A stretch of 64,000 nucleotides of DNA. It comes from Hirudo medicinalis (lineage: Eukaryota; Annelida; Clitellata; Hirudinida; Hirudinidae). Both the position numbers and the translations under genes were made by a program. The notes beneath the pieces are model-generated. The model saw only the letters and a program-made list of their open reading frames with translations, searched no databases and was not told where the DNA came from. Numbering within the stretch: the first letter of the stretch is position 1; each line of letters opens with the position of its first letter. Shown piece by piece: positions 1-12,011 of the stretch. The stretch lies in assembly GCA_011800805.1 (NCBI GenBank), contig MPNW01000106.1, positions 153,712 through 217,711 of the forward strand, given 5' to 3'.

Positions 1-2420
1 ACCTGAACAAATTGTCACAGATGAAACTGAGAAAGAAAGCTGTTAAAGTGAAGCCCTATAGAGTCAAAAACTCTCTTGAATGAAATATCCAAAGAGATGG
101 ATCAATCCCTCTGGTAGTGCACCCACCTCAACATGTTTCCATTGCTCTTCAAGAACAAAAAAAGAGAGCTTGATTTGATGGTAATGGCTGGCATCATTGC
201 AAGGGTTATAGAACCAACAAAGTGGGTTAATTCTCTCTTGATTGTAGAGAAGAAAAATGGCTCCTTAAGACTTTGCCTTAATCTCGAGATTTGAACAGAG
301 CAATTCATCAATGAACAGAGCAACATCATGCACAACTTTCGTGGAAAGAATGTTTTCATGGTCATTGACAAGAGTGAAGGGTTTTACCAAGTTCCACGAT
401 GATGAGGCAAGCTCATTTTTGCACACATTCAATACACCATTTGGCAGATATCAAATGCTGAGAATGCCCTTAGGTATATCTAGTGCTCCTGAAGTGTTCC
501 AGAGGATCAACACATCAATTTTTGGGACATAAAGGGTGTTCACATCATATTTGATGACATGATTGTGGCTTCTGAGAATGCAGATGAACATGATAGGATA
601 CTGGGTGAATTTTTCAAAAAAGCCTCGGAAAACGGTGTTTGTTTAAAAATCAACAAAATACAGTACCATGTCATGTCTGTTCGATACATAGGTCACATTA
701 TCTTATAGCAAGGCATGAAAGCAGATCCAGAAAAAGTCAGAGCAATCACTAACATGCCCCCACCCCATATGGCCGACCTCAGGCCTTCTAATGGGTGTGC
801 TTGCCTATGTCATGAAGTTTGTTCCAAAGTTGGCAGAATACACAGAGCCATTGAGATCTTTGTTGAAGAAAACCTCAAAGGTCGTCAACCCACACAGTTG
901 CTTTGGACAAGATTAAGGATGTTGTTGCAAACTTGTCTGTTTAAAAATTTTTTAAACCTAATCAGGACATTGGCTTCAGGCAGATTGCTTATAGTTATGG
1001 TCTAGGTGCCTGTCTCATTCAGAGAGATGGACCATTCACATACAGTAGTCACTTGCTCACAGATTATGAGTAAAATTATGTGAATTTTAGATAGAAAAGG
1101 AGCTTTTGGCCATTGTTTTTGCATGCAGCAGGTTTGACAGCTGATGTAGCTGTGGACAAGTGACAGTTCACAGTGATCATAAACCGCTTAAGTCGATTTT
1201 AAAGAAATCCATTCATGTCTTCAGAGGCTTTTGTTGAAGCTAAGGCATTACAATCTGATTGAGCAGTATGTGCCAGGAAAGGAACTGCATATAACCTGAT
1301 ACTTTATCCAGGGCTTCTTGCACTGACATGGCAAGTGCTTCATGGTGATTCATAGTTGGAAGCAGAAATAACACTAGCATTTCATTTCAGCTCATCAGGG
1401 AATTGACAAAATGAAATGTATGGCACGCACATGTGTTTACTGGCCTGGACTAGACCATGATATAGAATCGTGATATCATGTCGGCACTGTCTCAACAATC
1501 GCAGCCTTCCAAAGAAGGAGACCCTAGTGCCAAATGCTGTGACAGAGGGACCTTGGCAGAAAGTGGGAGTTGATATTTTCACATTAAATTCTTGGGAGTA
1601 TTTGCTTATGATTGACTAATTCAGTAAATATCTGGAGGTATTTAGAAAACAAGATGGCCACAGCATTTATCTCAAAACTGAAAAGATGTGTATATTCTTG
1701 GGACATGGCATTCCAATGACTATAATTTCAGACAACATGCCCTTTAACTCAGAAAGTTGTAGAAGATTTGCAGTGGTTATTCACTAGTCCAGGCAATCCT
1801 CAGTCAAATGGAATGGTTGAAAGATGCATCTGGACCATCAAGAATGTCCTGAAAAAGGCTGAATAAGCAAGGACAGACCAACATCTTGCTCTGAGGCTCT
1901 AAGCCTGAGGAATACTCCAATCTTCGAGATCAATGCGTCTCCATCATAGCTTTTTTTCATCCATAGATTGAGGGACACACTTCCCAGTTATTGCCCCATG
2001 TGGTTAAGGACACGAAGGAGCAATTAACTCAGTGGCAGCAGAAGACAAGAGAGGTGCACAACCAGTTGGTTCACTCAACCCAACATCTAATTATCACTCC
2101 AGGTTCACCTATAAGATTGTGAATAGAGAATGGATGGAGGAGAGGAGAGGTAAAGTCTGTCATGGGTCCAAGAAGATATCTAGTGAAGATTTCAGATGGC
2201 TGTGAGTTTGTAAGGAACCGATGATTCCTGTTCCAGACAAAAGAACAGCATCACAACTGGTATTGGACTAGTCAGACAGAAAACAAAGACATTGAGGAAC
2301 CTGCATGCACACCAGCTCAGATGGAAACAGTGTTCCAAGCTCTGAATGAGCTTCAGGCGGAAACACCATTTCAGAAATCAGCCCTTGTTGGGGAAGAAGG
2401 AAGCCCTGTTACCTCCAGAT
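1..2420 (+). mobile_element. Decayed Ty3/gypsy retrotransposon pol region
   Basis: The three plus frames carry, in order, pieces of a Ty3/gypsy polyprotein. A reverse transcriptase palm lies at about 200-700, with the FNTPFGRYQMLRMPLGISSA type motif near 430-490 and a YxDD-equivalent reading FDDM near 553. An RNase H piece follows at about 960-1300 (GACLIQRD, then SDHKPL). The integrase zinc-binding region is at about 1385-1500 (HQGIDKM then CMARTCVYWPG). The core end reads SPGNPQSNGMVER near 1789-1827. Reading frame is broken by many stops and shifts, and I found no LTRs or target duplication. It is a dead copy and cannot be translated as one protein. The family call rests on motif order and is firm; the exact ends are not. 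Confidence 0.85.
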
Positions 2421-3299
2421 GTGGAAGACATATCAAACCCTCATGCCGATACAGTTTTGACTGAACTCAACTCTTGGGAGGGAGATGTCATATATTTGGA
2501 TTTTGTTGTCTATGATATTTAGTGGTCCTAGTTGGGACTTCCACTTTCCTTTGTTTTGCAGTTGTATGTAAATAAATTTTGACTTGATGTAAATAAATTC
2601 TGTTTTAAACATGACAGTGCCTGGTATTACACTTTGATTCAGTTGGAACAATAGTTCGAAAACGTGCAGGTATTGATAAGAGGATTTATCTGCATAGGAA
2701 GTTGTGTCATACAAAAAGAAGATAGTTCCTTGTTTTGATTTTCTTAGCTGCTAACATTCCCAGGAATTCTTGGACACACCGCTGAGGAGGCCATTGTCCA
2801 GAAACATACAAAATGCTGGCCTACTTATTCTGAGATTGTGATGGATTACTGTTTGGCCTCCTTGAAATCTCTAGTACAAGTTTTTAATGGAATGTCCTTG
2901 ATTAAGTATATCAATTGGATATTCAAAATTTGCAACAATTTGACGGCAATCCATTTTGGATATGTGGTCGGCTTGCTTGGCTTGCTTGTGTTGCTCACAC
3001 TTTATGGAAATGGCATCAAGCAACATAAAATTGGTATCAACAAATGACCACCAGAGGAGTTTTAACACAACCATAATTGCAAGAATTGTCAATGCGACAA
3101 CTTGTGCTGAAACAGATGGATACGTCCAAGTATATCTCATTCCTCACTTCGAAATATTGGACTCCGGATCTGCTTACATTTTTTAAATATGCTCAAAAGT
3201 GTCCCTCAAGAAAAAAAAACAACAGATGAACTTTCAATTGAGAAGGACACAGATGAGGCAAGCACTTTCTATGCTAGCAGTAGATATTTAAAAAAAATA
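2421..3299. other. Intergenic, no supported gene
   Basis: AT-rich sequence between the gypsy relic and the Ulp1-like relic. Only short ORFs without recognisable motifs occur. Confidence 0.5.
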
Positions 3300-4411
3300 T
3301 ATTGATTTAATGATACAACTCAAAGAAGCAAACATATCTCAGCAACAACATTACCCAACTAATCCGCATTATAACATGAAATGGTGCAATAACTTCTTTC
3401 TGAAGTATTTATCAATATTGCCCCTCTGGTCATCATCCATGAGTTGTAAGAAGAAAAGTTTCTCCAATGCAATTGTTGAGAACAATTTCTGCCACATAAA
3501 GCATGATATATTTGGTGATGCTGCAAACCTCAAGGCGACACTCTTTCTGGATAAAATTGAACTGAGGCATAAGGCATTGCTAATTCTCTCAGGCTGTTTT
3601 ACGAAAAAAGGTGCAACAAGCGAGGGAAACATAGAATGAGTCATGTGGGGCAGGAGCAAAAAACAAACTGGCTATTTATCTCGCAAGCAATACCTTATAT
3701 GCTTATTTGAAAATGCAGCCATGACATTGAACCTAAAAATTTCATTGTTGAAACTTGGCCGGATTGTTTGCCAAAAGATGACTTATTTTGACTTACTTGG
3801 GAAATCCGTCACACTGTTGTGGCTAAAAAAGATGAAGAGAGAAGATTTCCATATTCGGCTTACCAAGAGTTGGCTGACAACCACACTTCGTAACTTTCCG
3901 GTTGGACATTTGCAACCCCTCCTAAGATCGACTTACACAGCATGCGCCTTAGCAACATCGGCACTAAATAGGACTGAGGTTTCAGTTAAACAGTGTTTGG
4001 CTAAATTATAATTTTAATTCCAAATATATCCTCATACTCTACAATAATGGAGGCACTCATTTTGTTTGCTTCATAGTTATAAATGATAAAAAAGTGCTTT
4101 TTTAAGACCCGATGAGAGGAGAGTTGCAGCTTAGAGATGAAGATCCTTTTTAATGCAATTTGTGAAAGCTCAAAAAATAATATATGGATAAGTTTCACAA
4201 TGAAGAGAGGCCATGGACAGGTGTACAAGGAGATAGCCATAACTGTGGCATTTATGTCGCCTTTACACTTCAAGTTATGGACAAAGATGGTGCATATCCA
4301 ACTGATGGAATAGAACCTGATGAAATGCGAATGTTTCATACCAGAGAAATTCTTCATCTCTCATACAATATGGCTAATACCTGCCTTTATTGTGGGTTTG
4401 ACGGAGGATGA
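3300..4411 (+). pseudogene. Ulp1/C48-like protease relic of transposon type
   Basis: Three adjacent ORFs in different frames look like one broken gene. The first (3310-3639) contains NPHYN..., PLWSSSM and SNAIVENNF...K, a pattern I associate with proteins in invertebrate transposons that carry a C-terminal Ulp1-type cysteine protease. The last (4184-4411) contains GVQGDSHNCGIYVAF, which fits the Q-(x5)-C oxyanion and nucleophile segment of C48 proteases: the Gln three residues before the Ser and the Cys of NCG. The middle part (3643-4180) is frameshifted, and the catalytic His/Asp segment is not visible. The unit is interpreted as a pseudogene. The family assignment is inferred from short motifs only. 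Confidence 0.5.
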
Positions 4412-5264
4412 GATTGGTTACCAATTGTCGTAAATTCTTGAAAATTAATTGAGATAAATGATTATTACAGAAAAATGGCTTTTATTATTGTTGAGTTTGA
4501 AAATACTAAAGAAGTTAATTATTTGCCATGGATTTGGTTAAATAATTTATATGCTAATGAAATTGGGCAAAAAATAAAAGGTAAAACCCTAGTTGAATGT
4601 TGTTGGCCACCTGCATATTTAAGAAACATTTCAAAAGCCAAAGATTCAATCCAAAGATAGAACAGAAAGAGGACTGGCCAAAATATCAGGTACAGATATT
4701 CAGAATTGCTAGTAAGATTTCAATATGATATTTTTCAATTATCTTAAAAGAAATCATGTTTGTAAATATGCTTTTCATAATTCAGATGATGTTGTCAAAG
4801 CCAGAAAATCGGTTGAGGATGCATCAAACATTGATTCTGAAAATGATGCTATTAAAAAAAAAAAGAAAAAGAAAGCATACAAATTACATATACTAGTTTA
4901 TATCTGATGTTGTTTCATACAATAGTGAATGTAATTTTGAACAATATTGTTTACAGAACAAAGAGGGTAGATTCAAGTAGTGATGAAAAATTTGTGTCAT
5001 TGAAACTACAGTATGCCTATTTGAACGTACCATGAATTATATGTATTAAATTTTCCAATTTATTATGTCAAGATGATAGTCCTAATTTAATGTCTTAAGT
5101 TAATCCTTTGCTTCTTGTTATGTGTTACCTCTTTAACAAATCAAAATTATAAATTATACAGAAAACCAAAGGAGGATCAGATAACCAAAATAAATTAAAA
5201 TATAAATCTACTTCATTTATACAGCTCCACATGCATGGCAATAGAGGTGATTCTTGTTAACCAT

Positions 5265-5392
5265 TTATATAGTGCTCCTTCCCCTGGGTGCTTGCGGCAG
5301 TGTAGACTGGGTTTCGAATGTGACACATTACGACTGTTGCCATTACCACCGTATGCAGGAATGTAACCCACTAGGCCAGTTAATACCTAAGC
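5265..5392 (+). repeat. Dispersed repeat family, copy 1
   Basis: Shares a core with copies at 23850-24030, 34845-34985, 36235-36330 and 52953-53150. The core runs GCAGTGTAGACTGGGTTTCG, then a GACACATTACGACTGTTGC segment and a GTATGCAGGAATG segment. It was probably spread by retroposition. Confidence 0.7.
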
Positions 5393-5836
5393 CCTTAACT
5401 CCATCAAAATCATTTCAATTTAATCAATCATACCAATCCCCATTAGCTCATTTGCATCAATCAGTTTCAATCCATATTACATGACCCTTCTCCATCATTT
5501 CATTCTCCATTGCCTCAGCTGTATTCCCAAGTATCGATTTCTAGTATGTTTAATGAGTTAAGCTTATTATAATATTGTCAATTAAATTCATGTTCATTCT
5601 TGTTATATTCCTCTAATGCAGATTTGGAGAAGGCAGCCAGTTAATCAGGAATCAGGAAATTACAAATAAAACATTATGTATGTTATGCACAACTGTACAA
5701 AGCATGCATGCAATGTTAATGATGATGCTGATGTTCCTGAAGGATTACCAATTAGCAATGATTATAAATTTTTAATCATTGAGGAACATTTAGAAGATGT
5801 TACAATAAAAAACCAATTGGTTAGTGTTGTAGTGGT

Positions 5837-5965
5837 ATTATATAATAATTAGGATAATTATATAATAATATATAATAATAATATATAATATTATATAATA
5901 ATTAGGATAATTATATAATAATATATAATAATAATATATAATATTATATAATAATTAGGATAATT
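5837..5965. repeat. 53-bp AT-only tandem repeat, about 2.4 copies
   Basis: A unit beginning ATTATATAATAATTAGGATA starts at 5837, 5890 and 5943, giving a period of 53. It lies in a presumed intron of the DUF4806-type relic. Copies are near identical, which suggests recent expansion or slippage. Confidence 0.8.
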
Positions 5966-6632
5966 ATTATATAATAAAGTTTTAGGAATTTATTAATAAT
6001 TAGTGATATAATATTCAATATCTTTTGTTGTGAGCTCGAAAAGATTAATTACTAAATAAACGATTCCCTTCCCAAGTTGATCTTTCGCACTTCTTAGAGT
6101 TAGTTGTAGGCAATAACAAATATAAAAGTAAGGATACAACAGTTAGTGTAAAATTAATATTTGTTTATTAGTTTAATAACTTTTAATATACGTAATTCAG
6201 ATTTCTGCTTTGGCACCCAATGGAGGGATCAATATGTAGAACACAACTAGGAGAATCATGAAAAGTACAATGATGGATGACATGACAAGACAATATGTGA
6301 TGGGGCAATGTGGCAAAAAGGCCTTTGTGCAATTGGAGATGATGAATGTTGAATTTGGTTGGTAAAATGACTTCCGTTTTGTAAATTTTTAGATTAACTA
6401 AATTTTTGATGCTGTTGATATACATTGAATTTTAATTTATATTTTTTATAAACTATTATTACAAGCTATTAGCAGCGTTATTAATCTTTCAATCTGGAAA
6501 ATTTCAGGTGTAGTAAAAAAGAACCCAAACACGTCAACTGAAACCATTCAAGATTTTGAGATTGAACTTCGCAAGTGGCTTAAAAATGCTAGAGACAGAG
6601 GAGCTGGCGGTCGAAAAAGAAGACAAACTTGA

Positions 6633-7477
6633 CTTATTAACGTAATTGATTTTTTATAACACGCTCAATCCCATTGGGAACCCAACTGGCCGCCCGCGTT
6701 TCGTCCCGCGTGGTTCCCAGGCGACTGCTGTGTTTGCTGGGTTGTGTTCAATAATTGCCATCAGCTCTTTCTGTCGTTTGGAAGCCACTCGAATTGGCTG
6801 AAGGTTTTTTTGTTGATAAACAGATGTTAATTTGTTATGTCCATGATCGCATTATCGGTGTTGTTGACATGGCTTATGGACAGAAATTTTTGGCTCCTAG
6901 TAGGCATAGCGACCAAGGGCCCATATGCTACGTCAATTTGGTAATGGAAAAGCAATAACAAAAAATGGCTTGATTGTAAAAGACAATATTTTAAAACCCG
7001 AGCGGGCCTAAAATTTACCAGGCCCTTGGGCACTTGACCCCTTCATAGCGGTCATGGTTGTGAAGAAATATTGTTAAAGATTTTGCAAATCCGTTCAGGC
7101 GGTGATTAACAGAAAGACTAACAGTAATATTGTAAATCAATCTGTTAAAATTTAGATTTTTTTATCATAAAAATTAACACTGTTGTCAATTAATCTTAAA
7201 CTCCCCCTCCCACCTTGTCAATAGTCAAACTTTTTCAAACCCCCTTCCCCCTCTCCCCTATTTTGTTGATATAATTTATGGACGGCCCTGAGACAATACA
7301 ATTTCTATACTTTATTAAATTAATGAGTTTTCCAAAATATTATACCCAATATCAAAGTATGGTATTCAATTATATTTGTAAAATTCTGTAATATTTTATG
7401 TTTTTGGTGTTATTTAATAAGACTCAACGATTAGTTGCAACGTTGCTTACAATTGTGTCGGAAGTGTACGTTTAAAA
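6633..7477. other. Intergenic, ubiquilin upstream region
   Basis: No supported gene. A GC-rich stretch at 6660-6740 contains a short inverted repeat (TGGGAACC near 6675 and GGTTCCCA near 6712), in contrast to the surrounding AT-rich DNA. The first ubiquilin exon begins at 7478, so the promoter should lie here. Confidence 0.5.
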
Positions 7478-10400
7478 ATGGCTGAGCAAAATGTCGGTGA
7501 CGGCGAGAATAAGATCAAGATAACAGTGAAAACGACTAAGGAGCATAAGTCTGTACATTTAGATGAGGATGAGACAATATCAAAGGTATCGAAACCTTAA
7601 TATATTTTTCAAATGTATGTTATTATTTTTATGCACTTCATTAACTGCGATGTTTTTTTTTACAATTTGTTACGAATTTGTGCAGTTTGATAAACGTTTT
7701 GAAATAAAGCTATTTTAAAGCTTACAGTAGACTTCCATTTGAACGTATTATTGCAACATTTGCTTATCATGTGATAAGGTTTTTCATATTAAAAATCATA
7801 CTTACTGCTTTTTCAGCTGAGAGAAGAAGTTGCAGAAGTTTTTGAAGCGAAGCTTGAGTCTGTCTGCCTGATATTTGCTGGCAAGATCCTTAAGGATGGG
7901 GACACATTAAAGCAACATGGAATAAAAAATGGTGTGGTTGTGCATTTGGTTATCAAAAGCCAACCTGCATCAAGCTCTCAAACATCTTCTGCTCCCACAA
8001 CATCACCCACCTATGTAACTTCTTTTTCATTCTTACAATTTTTATATAACGATTTTGCTAAATGAACCAAAGCTTAGGATTTTAAATTAAATGAATTTAG
8101 GAAGAAACATGAACATTGTGTTAAATCATGTATTTTTCACACCAGAGCAGTGCCACCACAGCTGGGAGTTTTGGATCTTCCGCTAATTTGGGTTCCACGT
8201 TTGGGGCGGATCTTGGCAGCGTGGGCAACTTACCAGAGATGAGACAAGTATTTGCAATTTATTCATAACTATGATCATTTGTCAATCACAATTATTCCTA
8301 TTATAAATGGCAAAGATTTGTTCATAACTCTATTTTATTTTGGAATTCTACAACTTTTTAATTAGTTTTACATGTTATTTTCATGTTTATGTTTAAAATT
8401 TGATTTTAATGATGATGAATCCTCTGCAAGCTCATTATTTTTATTTAAATGTTTAATTCTTTAAAAATATATCATACTGTGGTTTAAATACCATCATTTA
8501 CTGACATTCCTATTAAATTTATTCTCTCCTTCAATGTTTTGATTGAATGCTTAAATATATTCTATTTGTTTATTTATCTTGACTCAACAGATAGTTTTAA
8601 CTAAAACCTAATTGACCAGCAGCTCCTAAGTAACCCGAACCTCATTCGACAAATGATGGATTCACCCATGGTCCAACAGCTTCTCTCCAACCCTGACATT
8701 TTGCGTCACTTTTTTACAAGTAACCCTCAAATCCAGCAGCTAATGGAGGTGAGTGATAATTGCGAGTCATTTATCTGTGCTTGCTCATTCGTATTTGTTT
8801 GGCAGTGCATCATTGATATTTTATCAAAATTTCTTTACCAACATTTTCTCTCAAATTATTTGTTTCACTGATTTGTTTGCATTGAAGATATGATCTTGCT
8901 TAGAAATGTGATATATAAATCAATGAACATAAACATTTATAGAGGAATCCAGAGGTGTCCCATTTACTTAACAATCAGGACCTCTTGCGACAGGTGAGCT
9001 GTCATTCTTCTGTCTCTTTACTTCTACATGCTACATCAGACTTAAACTGCTTACTTTAATTATTTGTTGACATCATGCACAAGTTTTATTATTCATTACC
9101 TATTTCATAAATGTTTTTAGACTTTAGAGATTGCTAGAAATCCAGCCATGTTTCAAGAGTTGCTGAGAAACCAAGACAGAGCGATGAACAATCTCGAGGT
9201 AAACACCCATACATGTTTGTTTGTTCAGAACGTCGATAACAAAGAACTGCGAACAATACCCTGACGAGAATTAATTCCTGTGGGGCATTCCAATAACCGT
9301 TTTGTTAGCAACACAAAGATGAATCACCTCATTATTATTGTTCTTGTTTAGAGTCTTCCAGGTGGATTTGGTGCTCTTCAGAGGATGTACAATGACATTC
9401 AAGAACCCATGATGAATGCAGCCACAGAGAGTCTTGGCAGGAACCCATTTGCTTCTCCTGCTGGTGAGCATTTGCATGTCCATTGGTGTTTCATGTACAC
9501 TTGGTGTTTGTTAACTCTTTGTTTGAAGTTGATGAAGTTTTCATACATATTCTCAGGGGAATCTGAAAGTGGCAATGCACCTCTGAATACAGGTCAGGAA
9601 AATAGGGATCCCCTTCCCAACCCATGGTCGGCCAGCAGACCTAACAATTCCAATTCTTCATCAGGAAATGCGAGCACTCCTCTACCTGGTGTTGGTCCAG
9701 GTTTGTCATAATAGCCTTGAACTTGTCAGCATTAAAGTTTGATGCATAAATTAGCCAATTAATAACATGAGTATTAATTTAAGTACTGATATACTGATAC
9801 ACTCTGAACTAAATTTCACACTAATTCTTTATTAAATTTATTGTTAATCCTAATTGATTTACTTATTTGAATATTTGTTATGTTTTGCAAAACAAAAGCC
9901 AATGCAGAGCCAGCATTGTTTTCCAATTGTTTGAATATGATCTCTATTATTTTCCATGACAGGAATGTTCAATTCTCCTGGAATTCAGAGTATGTTTCAA
10001 CAAATGACTTCTGATCCTCAGATGATGCAACAACTTGTGCAGTCTCCTTTCTTCCAGTCCATGCTCCAAAACATGTCTGCAAATCCTCAGTTGGCACAGC
10101 AGGTTAGACAAATCTGAATTACTACATCTTTCAGAACTATTTATGAATTTGCTGATCATGTGCCTCTTTTCAAAACTATTCTATTTTAAATGTGTTAAAA
10201 GGTGAAAGGAGCTTTCCTTTTAGCTTTGATTTAATTAATTTGTTTGCAATTTGTGCCTTTATAGGTTCTTGCCAACAACCCGCTTTTGCAAGGCAATCCT
10301 CAAATGAGAGAGCAAATTTCTCAGAGTTTGCCAAACATACTTCAAGGAGTTAGTTATATAAATAAATAGAAATTAAAAAAAAATAAAGAAAATTATATAA

Positions 10401-11439
10401 GTTGTCATAAATATCCACTTTTTCAGTTTCAGAATCCTGAGATCCAATCACTGATGACTAATCCAAGAGCCATGCAGGCTCTCCTTCAAATACAACAAGG
10501 CATGGCTCAGCTTCAGCATGAAGTTCCAAAGTACTTTTCAAGATTTGTACATTTTCATTAAATGAAGACTCATCATTTTATCCTACTTTCAGCCTTGGCA
10601 TGGGCATTCCATCCTTTCCTCTTCTGAATCCCACTGTCTCAACCAGCTCTAACTCAACACCTGCAAATGAACCCACAACAACTGTCAGCTCTTCTGCTGG
10701 CACCACTTCAACGACCAATAGCACCACTACTACTCCCAGTTCTGGCAACACTGGGGCCATGGATTGGAATGTGTTGTCAGAGATGATGAGAATCATGGGA
10801 AACCCACCTGCTGGTGCATCAGGAACCACTGCACAGGTACTTGTGATTGTAACATTACATTGATGGCCACAACATTAGGGTTAATTTTGAATATGTAATC
10901 ATTTCTAGAATGAGCCACCTGAGCAAAGATATAGATCTCAATTGGATCAGTTAGCTGCCATGGGATTTTTGAATAGAGAGGCAAATCTGCAATGTAAGTG
11001 CAGACATTAATTTGTTTTATGTGCTAGTCATTTGATGTTGCAAATAGAAGTAAAATTGTTTGTGAAATCATATGGCATCTATTGATTTTCGTTGAACATG
11101 GCATCTATTGATTTTCGTTGTTCTGTCATAAGAAATTTTATTTTAGTCTCCTGGTCAAAATTAAATTAAGTTCAAGTTATTTATTCAAATATAATAAATG
11201 ATGTTACTGCTTATTATACCATTGGTTCTGGTTAAATATTTATTAATTATACTGTTTCAATTTTATATATTATGTAAATGTTTAAACACATTTCATGAAA
11301 ATGGGAAAAATGCATAAGAATTTTCATTATTTGTATTAAAATTATGATGCATCATGGTTTGATATTTTCAGGTTTGATTGCAACATATGGTGATTTAAAT
11401 GCTGCTATTGACAGACTACTCCAGCAAAGGCAAAGATGA
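7478..11439 (+). CDS. UBQLN: Ubiquilin (UBL-UBA proteasome shuttle), 14 exons
   Basis: Ubiquilins carry ubiquitinated or misfolded clients to the proteasome through an N-terminal UBL and a C-terminal UBA. Exons: 7478-7585, 7817-8014, 8146-8247, 8620-8748, 8943-8993, 9121-9198, 9352-9463, 9557-9700, 9963-10102, 10265-10348, 10427-10530, 10593-10836, 10909-10993, 11372-11439. All are GT-AG and join in frame to 548 codons plus stop, close to animal ubiquilins. The UBL is at about residues 12-85 ([27 protein letters not shown]). STI1-type repeats rich in NP and QLL fill the middle. A Ser/Thr/Asn-rich linker is followed by the UBA at about residues 505-545 ([20 protein letters not shown]). The start is the first ATG, before the UBL. 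Product identity is secure; exon 10 could use a donor a few bases away. Confidence 0.95.
11072..11120. repeat. 23-bp direct repeat, two copies
   Basis: ATGGCATCTATTGATTTTCG plus three further bases occurs at 11072 and again at 11098, inside the last ubiquilin intron. Confidence 0.85.
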
Positions 11440-12011
11440 GAAATTTTGATTTTAACATTAAAATTGATTTCAACTTTGAGTTGAATTTGATGATTTGATG
11501 ATCCTAAATGGTCTAATTTAGCAAATGGATAAAAGATTATTAGTTTAAATGATTAAACATTTAAGACCTTCAAATTATTAATGACTTTTGTTTGTGCTTT
11601 TATTGGAGACAACGCATTTGAGTTTTGAGGTCATGCTTAGATGCTGTTTTGTAGCTATTGTTCTTCTGTTTGAAAGTGGAGTCTGGTTGAATTGAAACTC
11701 CTGGAGTTATATTGAAGCATGAAAGGAGGGGAGCTTTGACAATTTTTTCTGTAATTTCCACCAGTGTTGATAACTTTGATATATATGTAACAGCAGAGTG
11801 CAACAGATGGTGATGGACCATTGATGGATGTGTTCTTGCATGTGTTGGTTCCTCTCACTTGTCTATCCCAATTCACTTTTTGAATATTTTTTGTGTTTCA
11901 AAAAAATGCAAAATAAATGGTGATCTGAGTGAGATATTCGAACATATAAGCAGAAGTGGGGCATAAAAATTGGTGTCAAGTATTTGTTTTAAGTGATCAG
12001 CGTCGCAACAA
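11440..12011. other. Convergent intergenic region
   Basis: Lies between the ubiquilin stop and the stop of the minus-strand coiled-coil gene. It should hold both 3' UTRs. No other feature is supported. Confidence 0.5.

Larger units (their letters stand above)
4475..6632 (+). pseudogene. DUF4806-type gene, frameshifted and with a premature stop
   Basis: Pieces in the right order match the layout of invertebrate DUF4806 proteins. The N-terminus is at 4475-4614 (start MAFIIVEFENTKEVNYLPWIWL, reaching CCWPP). It continues one frame away at 4618-4700 (IEQKEDWPKYQVQIF). After an AG acceptor comes DDVVKARKSVEDAS at about 4784-4850, then RVDSSSDE at about 4963-4990 and EGLPISNDYKFLIIEE at about 5737-5790. 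From 6201 follows GKKAF with a TRRIM segment. The final exon 6508-6632 ends with an ELRKWLKNARDRGAGGRKRR segment and a TGA. Two lesions are visible: a frameshift near 4615 and an in-frame TAG at 6237-6239. Its function is unknown in the literature I recall. It lies just downstream of the Ulp1-like relic, in the same orientation. Confidence 0.6.

Noticed and set aside
6755..6958. 67-codon ORF upstream of ubiquilin
   Set aside because: No homology pattern; probably intergenic or 5' sequence.
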